Source: Acidobacteriota bacterium
Lineage (GTDB): Bacteria; Aquificota; Aquificia; Aquificales; Aquificaceae
DNA length: 64,000 bases
Direction of reading: 5' to 3'
Assembly (NCBI GenBank): GCA_003696155.1
Contig: RFFP01000012.1
Span: forward strand, 36,018 to 100,017
Part shown: positions 1 to 7,981 of the stretch, one piece after another
Layout: each line of letters starts with the position of its first letter
Numbering within the stretch: the first letter of the stretch is position 1
Position numbers and translations under genes: made by a program
Notes under the pieces: generated by a model
The model's database searches: none
The model's input: the letters and a program-made list of their open reading frames with translations, nothing else
Told to the model about the DNA's origin: nothing

Positions 1-423
1 ATCCTTTTGAAGGACTTTAATTGTAGGCTTTTCAAAGGACAGACCCAACTCTTTAACTATGTCGTTGTTAGTTCCTACAACTATAAGGTTTTGATAGCTT
101 AGCTCCTTTAGCCTCTTATCGCTTACCAAGAGGGGTGGTATGCGTGACTGTCTTACGTCCTCAGCGGTAAAACCTATGTCTTCTGTCCACTGCCCAAGGT
201 AAAAGGCAACCTTGCCAGCTATTGCCACCACTTCAGGGTCTTCAGACGTTCCGTAAACAATAAGAAGGTAGGGGACTGTGGCATCTTTTACCACAGCAGG
301 AGTTCCTGTCCATACCTCGCCGTAGGTCACATAGGGAAAGGTCCTATCCCCAAGGGGTGGGTCTATGAGAGGTTGGGCAACAGATGAACCTGCCAAGAGT
401 GTGAGCCACACAAACCTTTTCAT
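1..423 (-). CDS. Exported protein of unknown function, C-terminus cut by window edge
   Basis: Reading the minus strand from an ATG at 423 gives an open frame that runs off the left edge (141 codons seen, no stop). The protein starts MKRFVWLTLLAGSSVAQ, a Sec-type signal peptide with a probable cleavage after the Ala-Gln region, so it should be periplasmic or surface exposed. The mature part has repeated hydrophobic stretches such as VPYLLIVYGT and NLIVVGTNNDI, which alternate like an alpha/beta fold. I do not recognise the family. A strong Shine-Dalgarno (AAGGAGGTGA) lies 5-10 bases before the ATG, and a TATAAG -10 candidate about 60 bases upstream gives a normal leader, unlike many genes here. 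Its upstream region shares a long element with the FccB-like gene starting at 11400. Confidence 0.7.
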   Translation of the reverse strand, partial: MKRFVWLTLLAGSSVAQPLIDPPLGDRTFPYVTYGEVWTGTPAVVKDATVPYLLIVYGTSEDPEVVAIAGKVAFYLGQWTEDIGFTAEDVRQSRIPPLLVSDKRLKELSYQNLIVVGTNNDIVKELGLSFEKPTIKVLQKD

Positions 424-483
424 ACCTTCACCTCCTTTTTGTGAGATTTTAGCTTTTACCCTCCCCCTTCGCTAAAAATTTTT

Positions 484-530
484 CTTATAGTGGGCATTAG
501 AGGGCTTTATTTAAGCTTTTTCGCATACTC
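484..530 (-). promoter_or_regulatory. Promoter region of the partial exported gene, with shared upstream element
   Basis: On the minus strand a TATAAG -10 candidate (484-489) is preceded by an element at 496-530. That element matches 11481-11515 over about 30 bases: the core of 20 bases has one mismatch, followed by a shared GCATA. Both copies sit 73-81 bases upstream of the start codon of a minus-strand gene for an exported protein. The matching sequence is seen directly; a regulatory role is inferred. Confidence 0.45.
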
Positions 531-535
531 TTAAA

Positions 536-608
536 TCGGGGTGAGGGGACTTGAACCCCTGACCTTCGGCTCCCGAAGCCGACGCTCTGCCACCTGAGCC
601 ACACCCCG
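536..608 (-). tRNA. tRNA-Pro (anticodon CGG)
   Basis: Cloverleaf on the minus strand: acceptor CGGGGTG pairs with CACCCCG, D-stem GCTC/GAGC, anticodon stem TCGGC/GCCGA around loop TTCGGGA (anticodon CGG), T-stem AGGGG/CCCCT with loop TTCAAGT. Discriminator is A; CCA is not encoded. It abuts the mtaD stop codon with no gap, so it is probably cotranscribed with mtaD and released by processing. Confidence 0.95.
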
Positions 609-1904
609 TTATTGAAAAAGTCTATGCACCATGTAAGACCTTATCCTCTCTTTCCACTTCTTTGCTGTGTAGAGCACTTCTCCCTCGTCAAGGGTTTTGA
701 GCTCACCCTTCTCCATAAGTACCCTGCCTCTGCATATTACCGTGTCTATGTCTGAAGACTTGGCCGAGTAGACAAACTGAGAGAGGGGGTCATAGAGGGG
801 TTGAAAATGGGGCTTTTCCGGGTTTACAAGGATTAGGTCCGCCTCATAACCTTCCTCAATCTTTCCAGCATTTATGCCCACAGCACTAAAGCCCTTAAAG
901 GTGGCTATCTCGAGGGCAGTCCTTGCATCCATAGCTTTTGCGTCAAGGTTCGTCCCTTTCTGAAGCTTCACCATGGTTGAGAGTTCTTCTATCATGTCTA
1001 GGTTGTCGTTGGAAGCGGGTCCATCGGTGCCAAGGCAGACGTATATACCCCTCTTTATGTAATCCCTTATAGGTGCTATACCCGATGCGAGCTTTAGGTT
1101 GCTCTCTGGACAGTGTAACACCTTTGCACCGCTCTCTTTTATCAGCTCCCTTTCCTCTTCCGTGGTCCACACCACATGGGCCATCAAGAGCCTCTCAGAC
1201 AGGAGCCCTAAACTTTGTAAGTGTTCTATGGGTCTCTTACCAAACTCCTCTAAAGACCTCTCCACTTCATCCTGAGTCTCTGCGATGTGCGTATGTATGT
1301 AGACTTCCTCTTCAAGGGCAATCTCAAGGACCTTTTTCAGCGTCTGTGGGGAACAGGTGTAGACCGCATGAGGGCAGAGCACAGGGAAAAGTAGCTCTCT
1401 TCCTTTGAATTCCCTTATGAAACCCCTCGCCCTACTTAGGTACTCCTGAGGAGTCTTTGCCACCTTTGTTGGGAAGTCTAACACTCCGAAGCCAAGCCCA
1501 GCCCTTATGCCAGCCTTTTCTGCCACCTGCGCCACGCTCTCCTCAAAGAAGTACATATCCATAAAAAGGGTAGTTCCGGACTTTATGGCCTCCGCTATAC
1601 CGATGAGGGCTCCATCCCTCACAAACTCGGGGGATACAAACTCACCCTCAAGCACCCATATGACCCTCTGAAGCCACTCCATGAGAGGCAAGTCGCTACC
1701 TATTCCCCTCAGAAGGCTCATGGATATGTGGGTGTGCATGTTGGCAAAGGACGGAAAGAGGAGCATACCCCTTGCATCCAACGTCTCCTTAGCCTCACCC
1801 TCAAGCCTTTCTCCCATCTTAGCTATCTTTCCATCCTTTATACCAACATCCAAAACTTTCCCCTTCTCCACCACGTAGGCGGACCTTATAAGAAGGTCAA
1901 ACAT
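609..1904 (-). CDS. mtaD: 5-methylthioadenosine/S-adenosylhomocysteine deaminase family amidohydrolase
   Basis: A 431-aa amidohydrolase of the TRZ/ATZ/MtaD group. Members deaminate S-adenosylhomocysteine, 5'-methylthioadenosine or related adenine nucleosides in the cytoplasm, recycling by-products of SAM metabolism. Metal-site motifs are visible: NMHTHISMSLLRG (HxH), the HTHIAET histidine, AHVVW, and the GTDGPASNDN aspartate. Length is usual for the family. The exact substrate cannot be fixed from sequence, since chlorohydrolases and guanine deaminases share these motifs. A TATAAT on the minus strand ends 7 bases before the ATG and no Shine-Dalgarno is present, so a leaderless mRNA is likely. 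tRNA-Pro follows directly downstream. Confidence 0.85.
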   Translation of the reverse strand: MFDLLIRSAYVVEKGKVLDVGIKDGKIAKMGERLEGEAKETLDARGMLLFPSFANMHTHISMSLLRGIGSDLPLMEWLQRVIWVLEGEFVSPEFVRDGALIGIAEAIKSGTTLFMDMYFFEESVAQVAEKAGIRAGLGFGVLDFPTKVAKTPQEYLSRARGFIREFKGRELLFPVLCPHAVYTCSPQTLKKVLEIALEEEVYIHTHIAETQDEVERSLEEFGKRPIEHLQSLGLLSERLLMAHVVWTTEEERELIKESGAKVLHCPESNLKLASGIAPIRDYIKRGIYVCLGTDGPASNDNLDMIEELSTMVKLQKGTNLDAKAMDARTALEIATFKGFSAVGINAGKIEEGYEADLILVNPEKPHFQPLYDPLSQFVYSAKSSDIDTVICRGRVLMEKGELKTLDEGEVLYTAKKWKERIRSYMVHRLFQ

Positions 1905-1911
1905 GCCTTAT

Positions 1912-1917
1912 ATTATA
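1912..1917 (-). promoter_or_regulatory. -10 element of mtaD (probable leaderless start)
   Basis: TATAAT on the minus strand with a 7-base gap to the mtaD ATG at 1904. With the usual 6-7 bases from -10 to transcription start, +1 falls at or next to the A of ATG. No clear -35 is seen. The gap to the divergent gene at 1947 is only 42 bases. Confidence 0.55.
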
Positions 1918-1946
1918 TCCCTGTGGACTTAGGAAAAATAAAAGGT

Positions 1947-2627
1947 ATGCTTGAGCTTCAAAGACTGGAGATAGAAGCGGAAAACCTTAAAAGCTCCTTA
2001 GAGAAACTTAAAGAGCAGGAGAGGAGTTTTCTGCACAAACTTGAAGCTATAGAGAGAGAAAGAGATGAAATACTGAAGAAAAGGGAACTCATACAAAAGG
2101 AGATAAGAGAACACAGGGAGCATATAGAGGAGTGTAAGAAGAATATAAAGAAGACAGAGGAAAGGCTAAACATGGTAAAAAAAGCCGAAGAGTACAAGGC
2201 CCTCCTCAGGGAAAAGGCAAGGCACGAAGATTGCGTCATAAAGCTTACAGAGAGACTTAAAGGGCTTGAGCTGGAGTTAAAGAGCATGGACATAGAAGGA
2301 ATTAAGGAAAAATACGGAAAGCTTATACAGGAGGTGGAAGAGGAGATATCCGATATTAGATACTCACAGGCAAGGTTGGGAAATAGGCTCGGTGAATTGG
2401 AAAAAAGGCTTGAAAACTTCAAACTCTCTCTGCGTGAAGGGGTGCTTAAAGAGTACGAAAATCTAAAGAGGAAATACGGCCTTCCTTTTATAGTGCCTGT
2501 AGACGCCTACGGCGTGTGTGAAAACTGCGGAACAAAACTTCCTTCTGCACTTTATTCAAAGGTCATAGAGGGTGGTATTGTTTCCTGTCCCTCCTGCGGT
2601 AGACTGCTCTATCATGAAGAAGCTTAA
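1947..2627 (+). CDS. Coiled-coil protein with C-terminal C4 zinc ribbon (DUF164/CT398-like)
   Basis: A 226-aa protein. Residues about 1-170 are a Glu/Lys-rich coiled coil, and the C-terminus holds a zinc ribbon with CxxC pairs at C191/C194 and C214/C217. This layout matches the bacterial DUF164/CT398 family, a long helical hairpin plus zinc ribbon with a proposed nucleic-acid or chaperone-like role and no firm biochemical function. I chose the ATG at 1947 because the frame upstream runs antisense through mtaD; a GTG at 1923 is the alternative. Its last 14 bases overlap rodA, so the two are probably cotranslated. Confidence 0.8.
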   Translation: MLELQRLEIEAENLKSSLEKLKEQERSFLHKLEAIERERDEILKKRELIQKEIREHREHIEECKKNIKKTEERLNMVKKAEEYKALLREKARHEDCVIKLTERLKGLELELKSMDIEGIKEKYGKLIQEVEEEISDIRYSQARLGNRLGELEKRLENFKLSLREGVLKEYENLKRKYGLPFIVPVDAYGVCENCGTKLPSALYSKVIEGGIVSCPSCGRLLYHEEA

Positions 2628-3720
2628 GGTTTTAATTTTAGATTATGATCCTATCCTTTGGGTGAGCCTTCTTATACTGAGCCTTCTTGGACTGCTTGGT
2701 GTTTACAGTGCCACGTACAAGGGTGGCACATCACCCCTCTTTTTTAAACAGCTCATCTATCTACTTGTAGGGTGGTTTGTAATAGCTCTACTTTCGAGGT
2801 TCAACTTTAGAGTTCTGCTTGACATGGCACCCGGTATATACCTGTTTAACCTCTTCCTTCTGACGCTTGTGCCCATAGTAGGCAAGACAGTGTACGGAGC
2901 CAAAAGGTGGCTTGACCTAGGACCTGTTAGCCTTCAACCCTCAGAACTTATGAAGTTTTCCCTGCTTCTATTTCTTGTTTATACCTTTAGCCATGCAAGA
3001 AGGCTATGGAGTAAGGAGGTTTTTGTTGGACTATTTTCCTTGACCGTTCCCTTTTTCCTTACACTAAAACAACCAGACCTTGGTACAGCGCTAACCTTTA
3101 TCCTCATTTTTGCTGTTGTCCTCTTCCTATGGGGTCTCAAGGTCCTATACTTTATCCTTGCGGGCATAAGCCTTTTGGCGTCTGCACCCCTGCTTTGGCA
3201 CCTACTCAAAGACTACCAGAAGGAGCGTATCCTCGCAGTGATAGACCCTTACAGCGATTATCAAGGTAGTGGCTATCAGCTCATACAGTCGGTTATAGCC
3301 GTTGGTTCGGGGGGCATGTTTGGTAAGGGCTTCCTGCAGGGCACCCAGTCCCATCTGCTCTTTCTACCGGAAAAGCACACAGACTTTATCTTTTCCGTTA
3401 TATCGGAGGAGTGGGGTTTAATGGGCAGCTTTATACTTGTTTCTGTCTTCTTTCTTATCTTTTATGGAGTCCTTAAATACTCTCTCCTTTCTACAGACCA
3501 CGCGGAGAGGCTTTTTCTAGGAGCTCTGGGCACACTCTGGATTTTTCAGGTTTCTGTAAACTTCCTTATGACCATGGGACTTATGCCCGTTGTTGGCATG
3601 CCCCTCCCCTTTGTAAGCTATGGTGGCAGTGCCATACTGACCTTTTCCCTTCTTCTTGGCACCGCCCTATCCATCATAAGAGAGCAAAGAAACAGGTCTA
3701 TAAGGTTTGAACATGGTTGA
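2614..3720 (+). CDS. rodA: Rod shape-determining SEDS glycosyltransferase RodA
   Basis: A 368-aa integral membrane protein with about ten hydrophobic segments. SEDS proteins polymerise lipid II into glycan strands; RodA works with a class B PBP and MreBCD in side-wall growth. Diagnostic stretches are RWLDLGPVSLQPSELMKF, QPDLGTALTF, LPEKHTDFIFSVISEEWG and the C-terminal MGLMPVVGMPLPFVSYGGS. RodA is preferred to FtsW because of the length and the lack of an N-terminal extension, but the two are close. The ATG at 2614 lies inside the end of the zinc-ribbon gene; the frame extends upstream to 2572, but that segment is not hydrophobic or RodA-like. Overlaps hemW by 8 bases. Confidence 0.9.
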   Translation: MKKLKVLILDYDPILWVSLLILSLLGLLGVYSATYKGGTSPLFFKQLIYLLVGWFVIALLSRFNFRVLLDMAPGIYLFNLFLLTLVPIVGKTVYGAKRWLDLGPVSLQPSELMKFSLLLFLVYTFSHARRLWSKEVFVGLFSLTVPFFLTLKQPDLGTALTFILIFAVVLFLWGLKVLYFILAGISLLASAPLLWHLLKDYQKERILAVIDPYSDYQGSGYQLIQSVIAVGSGGMFGKGFLQGTQSHLLFLPEKHTDFIFSVISEEWGLMGSFILVSVFFLIFYGVLKYSLLSTDHAERLFLGALGTLWIFQVSVNFLMTMGLMPVVGMPLPFVSYGGSAILTFSLLLGTALSIIREQRNRSIRFEHG

Positions 3721-4816
3721 ATCTCTCTACATTCACATCCCCTTCTGTAGCTACAAGTGCCCTTACTGTGATTTTTTATCCCTTGTTAACCCGCATATAG
3801 ACCACTGGTCCTACTTGGAGCTTCTTTTAAGGGAGCTGGAGCTCTATCAAGACATTGAAATAGAGCCAAAGACCCTTTACCTTGGTGGAGGAACGCCTTC
3901 CCTCATCAGTCCCAAGCTCTACAAGAGGTTTTTAGAGGAAATGAGTAAGAGAGTAAACCTCTCGAGCGTTGAGGAGGTAACCATAGAGTGCAACCCTGAA
4001 AACTACAGCTTTGATGACCTTCTTATGCTCCTGAGGGACATAGGCTTCAACAGAATAAGCTTTGGTGTGCAGAGCCTAAGGGAGGAGGGACTTAGGGCTT
4101 TAGGAAGGGCCCACAGCCCAGAGGATGCCCTAAGAGCTATAGAGCTTGCCCACAGGGCGGGCTTTGAGAACATAAACGCAGACTTTATCTTCGGCTATCA
4201 TGGACAGACGCTCTCCGATTTAGAACTGGAGCTCAAGCTTTTAGATGAACTGCCCCTTATGCATCTTTCCTTCTATCTTCTGACACCCTATGAAGATACG
4301 CAGATAGGGAAGCTCTATAGTATGGGCCTTCTAAACTTGCCGGACGGTGATACGGTAGCGGATATGTACGAGCTCGTATGTGAAAGGCTTGAAGCCCTTG
4401 GCTATGAACATTACGAGATTTCCAACTTTGCAAGACCGGGATTCAGATGCAAGCACAACCTTGTCTACTGGGACCACAGGGAATTTTTGGGTCTTGGTGT
4501 ATCCTCTTGGAGCTTTATAGGGAGCGTGCGCTTTGGGAACACTAGAAACCTTCAAATCTACACAAATGCGCTCAAGGAGGGTAGGAGACCAGTAGAGTAC
4601 GGAGAAGTCCTGTATGGAGAGGAGGCTTACTACGATTACCTTTTTGTAAAGCTGAGAACCAAGGATGGAGTTAGACTAGAGGAACTACCTCCCTTACCCG
4701 AAGATATATTGCACCTCTTTGAGATTGAAGGGGAAAGGGCAAGGCTCAGCAGAAGGGGTATGCTCCTGTTTAACGAGGTTATGCTAAGGTTGAGGGATAG
4801 TATATTAAAAGTATGA
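3713..4816 (+). CDS. hemW: HemW-like radical SAM protein (formerly HemN-like)
   Basis: A 367-aa radical SAM protein with the cluster motif CSYKCPYC (CX3CX2C at C12, C16, C19) followed by DF, and the GGGTPS SAM-binding motif. In HemN a further cysteine follows the third ligand; here it is Asp-Phe, as in HemW, the heme chaperone thought to deliver heme to respiratory proteins. Other family marks are ISFGVQSL, NADFIFGYHGQT and YEISNFARPG. The ATG at 3713 has AAGGT 7 bases upstream; a TTG at 3707 is possible. Starts inside the end of rodA. Confidence 0.88.
   Translation: MVESLYIHIPFCSYKCPYCDFLSLVNPHIDHWSYLELLLRELELYQDIEIEPKTLYLGGGTPSLISPKLYKRFLEEMSKRVNLSSVEEVTIECNPENYSFDDLLMLLRDIGFNRISFGVQSLREEGLRALGRAHSPEDALRAIELAHRAGFENINADFIFGYHGQTLSDLELELKLLDELPLMHLSFYLLTPYEDTQIGKLYSMGLLNLPDGDTVADMYELVCERLEALGYEHYEISNFARPGFRCKHNLVYWDHREFLGLGVSSWSFIGSVRFGNTRNLQIYTNALKEGRRPVEYGEVLYGEEAYYDYLFVKLRTKDGVRLEELPPLPEDILHLFEIEGERARLSRRGMLLFNEVMLRLRDSILKV
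4801..4806 (+). promoter_or_regulatory. -10-like TATATT directly before the M48 gene
   Basis: TATATT lies at the end of hemW with a 6-base gap to the ATG at 4813. No Shine-Dalgarno is visible. This spacing puts +1 on the A of ATG. The gene may also be read from the upstream operon. Confidence 0.4.
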
Positions 4817-6060
4817 AGAGACTCCTCTTAGTATTGCTTTTTTTCCTCTTTGGATGCGCGGAAGCAAGAAGGCCCTTTTTGAACCTGCTTCCAGAGGAGA
4901 AGGAGATAGAGATAGGAAGGAGTTACATCCCATATGCCATAGAGGAGATGGACGGGCTCTATCCAGACAGGTGGGTTCAGGACTACGTTAAAAGAGTTGG
5001 TTCCTCCTTGGCTAAACACTCAGATAGAAAGCTTCCCTACGGCTTTTATGTGGTCAACTCCTCTAAGGTAAACGCCTTTGCCCTGCCAGGTGGTCCTATC
5101 TTTATAACCAGGGGATTGCTTCTTAGACTCAACTCGGAGAGTGAGCTTGCAGGCGTACTTGCCCACGAGCTTGGGCATATAAACGCAAGGCATCACGCCA
5201 GGTTTCTCGAAAAGCAGTTTGGGATAAGTCTTTTACTTAATATCGGAGCCCTTCTCTTGGGGGACAAACCTTATGGGCAGGCACTTCTTCAGTTTGGTCA
5301 GATTGGCGGGGCGCTGTTAGCTTTAAAGTTTAGCAGGGACCAGGAAAGAGAGGCAGACAGCTATGCTCTGGTATACACCTACAAAAGTGGCTATGACCCT
5401 ATGGGTATAGTCAAGGTCTTTGAGACCTTCAAAGCTATGGAGAAGACAAGGCCACCAGAGTGGCTCTCCACACACCCCCTGCCCGAAACAAGAATAAGGG
5501 ACGTTAGGGAGCAGATAGAGAGGTTAAGACCATCTGGTAGCTTTATAACGGACACAGAGGACTTTCCAAGGCTAAAGGGGAGGCTAAAGGCCACTCAGGA
5601 GTCTTTTGAAGAGTTTGACAGAGGGAAGGTGGCCTTTTCAAGGAAAAATTACACAGCAGCTACGGAGCACTTCAGAAGGGCTGTGGAGCTCCACAATGAG
5701 AACTACGTTGCCAGAGCTTACCTTTCCTACCTTCTTGGGAGGGCTGGAAGGCTGGAGGAAGCTCAGAGGCATGCGGACATAGCCCTTCGAACTATGGATG
5801 GTGTTTTTCTAACAAGGTATGTGCACGGATACGTGAGCTTTCTATCCGGGAGGTGTGAGCAGGGGGTGAAAAGCCTTGAGGGTGCCAAATCTCTTATTCC
5901 AGACTATGCGGATACCTACTACTATCTGGGAAGGTGTTACGAAGCCCTTGGGCAGAGGTCAAAGGCGGTAGATAACTACAGGACGGCCATAGAACTTTCA
6001 AAGGGAAAAGCTGAGTGGGAAGGTGATGCAAGGGAAAGGCTTAGAAGACTTGGTATATGA
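4813..6060 (+). CDS. M48-family metalloprotease lipoprotein with TPR domain (BepA-like)
   Basis: A 415-aa protein. The N-terminus ends in a lipobox (LFGC, Cys15), so it should be an outer- or inner-membrane lipoprotein facing the periplasm. The zinc protease domain has HELGH at 118-122 and the third-ligand motif EREAD at 178-182. After about residue 270 come TPR-like repeats. M48 plus C-terminal TPR is the layout of BepA (YfgC), which works with BamA and LptD on outer-membrane protein quality control. bamA is in this window but in another operon. Overlaps the hemW stop by 4 bases (ATGA). Confidence 0.85.
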   Translation: MKRLLLVLLFFLFGCAEARRPFLNLLPEEKEIEIGRSYIPYAIEEMDGLYPDRWVQDYVKRVGSSLAKHSDRKLPYGFYVVNSSKVNAFALPGGPIFITRGLLLRLNSESELAGVLAHELGHINARHHARFLEKQFGISLLLNIGALLLGDKPYGQALLQFGQIGGALLALKFSRDQEREADSYALVYTYKSGYDPMGIVKVFETFKAMEKTRPPEWLSTHPLPETRIRDVREQIERLRPSGSFITDTEDFPRLKGRLKATQESFEEFDRGKVAFSRKNYTAATEHFRRAVELHNENYVARAYLSYLLGRAGRLEEAQRHADIALRTMDGVFLTRYVHGYVSFLSGRCEQGVKSLEGAKSLIPDYADTYYYLGRCYEALGQRSKAVDNYRTAIELSKGKAEWEGDARERLRRLGI

Positions 6061-6066
6061 TAGAAT
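6061..6066 (+). promoter_or_regulatory. -10-like TAGAAT before argJ
   Basis: TAGAAT with a 6-base T/C-rich gap to the argJ ATG at 6073, in the 12-base gap after the M48 gene. A TATGAT also overlaps the preceding stop codon. No Shine-Dalgarno. Confidence 0.35.
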
Positions 6067-6072
6067 TTTTCC

Positions 6073-7203
6073 ATGGAAATACTGATGGGCATCGGAAGGG
6101 CGGGGCTCAAGAGCGGAAACAAGCCTGATATCTTGGTCGTTTTATTTCCTCACACCTGCCAGGCTTCTTTTCTTTTTACCAATAACCACTTCAAATCTGC
6201 AAGCGTCCTTTATTCTCAAAAGGTTTTCAAGGGAAAGGTAAGGGCACTGGTAATAAACAGCGGTAATGCCAACTGCGGTGTAGGAAGGGAAGGATTGCTT
6301 CATGCAGAGCTTATGGCAAAGAAGGTGGCGGAAATGCTTGAGATAGATGAAGATGAGGTCCTTGTGTTCTCTACAGGTGTAATAGGGAAACCCCTTCCTA
6401 TAAGCAGTGTCCTAGATGCCATAGAGGATGCCTGTAAACTTATAGAGCCTCTTGACCTAAAGAGGGCAAGCGAGGTCATATCTACCACGGACAACTTTCC
6501 AAAGTACGACTTTGTACGCAAGGGAAGGTTAGAAGTTTTAGGTTTCGCCAAGGGTGCGGGTATGATACATCCCAACATGGGTACTATGCTCGCCTTTATA
6601 TTTACCAACGCAGACCTTGACGGAGCAAGCCTTGAAGAGCTTCACAGGGAGGTAAACGAGGGAACCTTTAACTCCATAAGCGTAGATGGGTGCACTAGCA
6701 CCAACGATAGCTTTGGTCTTATAAGCTTGGGAAGGATAAGGGAAGATCTGGAATCGGTCAGGCAGGCTGTAGAAGAGGTATCCTTGAGCCTTGCCAAAAA
6801 GATTGTAGAGGATGGGGAGGGTGCTACTAGGGTTATAAAAGTAATGGTAAAGCATGCCTCCCTTCAGCTTAAGGCTAAGATGATAGCGGAAAAGGTAGCA
6901 ACTTCAAACCTTGTAAAAACGGCGGTCTTTGGAAAAGACCCCAACTGGGGAAGGATCGTGGCCGCAGTGGGTTCTACACCCTTCCCAATAGATCAGTTCA
7001 AGCTAAAAGTTCACATAGGAAACCACCTTATCTACGACGGGAAGGTCCATCCAAGGGCTTTGGAAGGAGCAAAAAAGTATATGGAAGAAAGCACAGAAGT
7101 AGAGATAGTTATAGACCTCATGGAAGGTAAGGAGAGCTGGACCTATTATGCGTCAGACCTGACCTATCAATATATAAGGATAAACGCGGAGTACACCACT
7201 TGA
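6073..7203 (+). CDS. argJ: Bifunctional glutamate N-acetyltransferase/ornithine acetyltransferase
   Basis: A 376-aa ArgJ, which moves the acetyl group from N-acetylornithine to glutamate in the cyclic arginine pathway and may also use acetyl-CoA. ArgJ is an Ntn-type enzyme that cuts itself into alpha and beta chains before a catalytic Thr; here that site is in KGAGMIHPNMGTMLAF, with Thr171. The oxyanion STG motif is at 100-102 and the family stretch NSGNANCGVG at 62-71. The N-terminus is short compared with mesophilic enzymes but begins at the conserved GIGRAGLKSG region, which supports the start. Confidence 0.93.
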   Translation: MEILMGIGRAGLKSGNKPDILVVLFPHTCQASFLFTNNHFKSASVLYSQKVFKGKVRALVINSGNANCGVGREGLLHAELMAKKVAEMLEIDEDEVLVFSTGVIGKPLPISSVLDAIEDACKLIEPLDLKRASEVISTTDNFPKYDFVRKGRLEVLGFAKGAGMIHPNMGTMLAFIFTNADLDGASLEELHREVNEGTFNSISVDGCTSTNDSFGLISLGRIREDLESVRQAVEEVSLSLAKKIVEDGEGATRVIKVMVKHASLQLKAKMIAEKVATSNLVKTAVFGKDPNWGRIVAAVGSTPFPIDQFKLKVHIGNHLIYDGKVHPRALEGAKKYMEESTEVEIVIDLMEGKESWTYYASDLTYQYIRINAEYTT

Positions 7204-7235
7204 AAGGCAAAGTGTGTACGCTAAATTAGTTAGAC

Positions 7236-7745
7236 ATGGTTAGGTTTTTACCCTACGTCCTTGCCAGTTTGCTCTTTTTCATGGTTCTGTTCTTAGGATT
7301 AAACAGAAGGGAAGAGGGTGGGCTATCCACCTACAAACCTTCTGTAGAGCTTCCAGACCTTAGGTTTACCACTGTTGATGGTAGGGAGCTAAAGCTTTCA
7401 GAGCTCAAAGGGAAAGTGGTGCTAGTAAACTTCTGGGCAACTTGGTGCCCACCTTGTAAGGAGGAGATGCCCATCTTTGAGAGGGAGTACAGAAGGTGCA
7501 AGGAAAAGGGTTTTGAGGTGCTAGCAGTTAATATGGACAGTTCGGAGGGAGCCCTCAAAAGGTTTCTTGAAGAAAACAGCTATTCCTTCACCATAGTCAA
7601 GCCTGTAGGAGATCTAGAAAGAGAAGTCAAACTGATGGGCTTTCCCACATCTTACCTTTTAGGCAAGGATGGCAAAGTACACAGGATAAGGCTTGGTATA
7701 TACAGGGAGCTGGAGGTGGACCTTAAGGAGCTTCTTGGTTGCTGA
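7236..7745 (+). CDS. Membrane-anchored TlpA/ResA-like thiol-disulfide oxidoreductase
   Basis: A 169-aa thioredoxin-fold protein with one N-terminal membrane segment (about residues 5-22) and the catalytic domain on the periplasmic side. The active site is WATWCPPC (Cys71, Cys74) and the cis-proline region is GFPTSYLL. WCPPC is typical of ResA/TlpA/CcmG proteins that reduce cytochrome c apoproteins or periplasmic cysteines. A CcsA-like gene is at 35635, but not adjacent, so the partner is unknown. No Shine-Dalgarno; a TAAATT 8 bases upstream could be a -10. Confidence 0.88.
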   Translation: MVRFLPYVLASLLFFMVLFLGLNRREEGGLSTYKPSVELPDLRFTTVDGRELKLSELKGKVVLVNFWATWCPPCKEEMPIFEREYRRCKEKGFEVLAVNMDSSEGALKRFLEENSYSFTIVKPVGDLEREVKLMGFPTSYLLGKDGKVHRIRLGIYRELEVDLKELLGC

Positions 7746-7750
7746 AATGC

Positions 7751-7771
7751 TATAATAGTAAGCCTTGGAGG
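7751..7771 (+). promoter_or_regulatory. -10 element and ribosome binding site of rpmI
   Basis: TATAAT at 7751-7756 lies just after the TlpA-like stop, and a GGAGG near 7767-7771 sits before the rpmI ATG at 7778. This unit has a short leader and a real Shine-Dalgarno. The -35 would fall inside the preceding gene and is not clear. Confidence 0.5.
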
Positions 7772-7777
7772 TAAAAG

Positions 7778-7981
7778 ATGGCAAAGGTTAAGATGAAGAC
7801 TAACAGGTCTGCAAAAAAGAGGTTTAAGATAACTGCCACGGGTAAGATAAAGAGGCAAAGGGCCGGTGGAGCTCACTACAATACTAAAAAGGCAAAGGAC
7901 AGAAAGAGAAGGCTGAGAAAGGCAACCCTTGCCCATCCCAGCTGGGAGGACAAGGTAAAGGGCATGTTAAAGGAGTTTTAG
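7778..7981 (+). CDS. rpmI: 50S ribosomal protein L35
   Basis: A 67-aa, highly basic protein starting MAKVKMKTNRSAKKRFK with the L35 stretches GKIKRQRAGGAH and KKAKDRKRRLRKAT. It belongs to the large ribosomal subunit. It stands apart from infC and rplT, its usual partners. Its stop overlaps the stop of the convergent FccB-like gene by 4 bases. Confidence 0.95.
   Translation: MAKVKMKTNRSAKKRFKITATGKIKRQRAGGAHYNTKKAKDRKRRLRKATLAHPSWEDKVKGMLKEF

Noticed and set aside
1728..1946. Longer start for the zinc-ribbon protein
   Set aside because: It would run antisense through the 5' part of mtaD and has no helical coiled-coil character there; the ATG at 1947 begins the coiled coil.
1958..2422. 154-residue Ser-rich open frame on the minus strand
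   Set aside because: It is the shadow of the charged coiled-coil gene on the plus strand; Ser/Leu repeats come from Glu/Lys codons read backwards.
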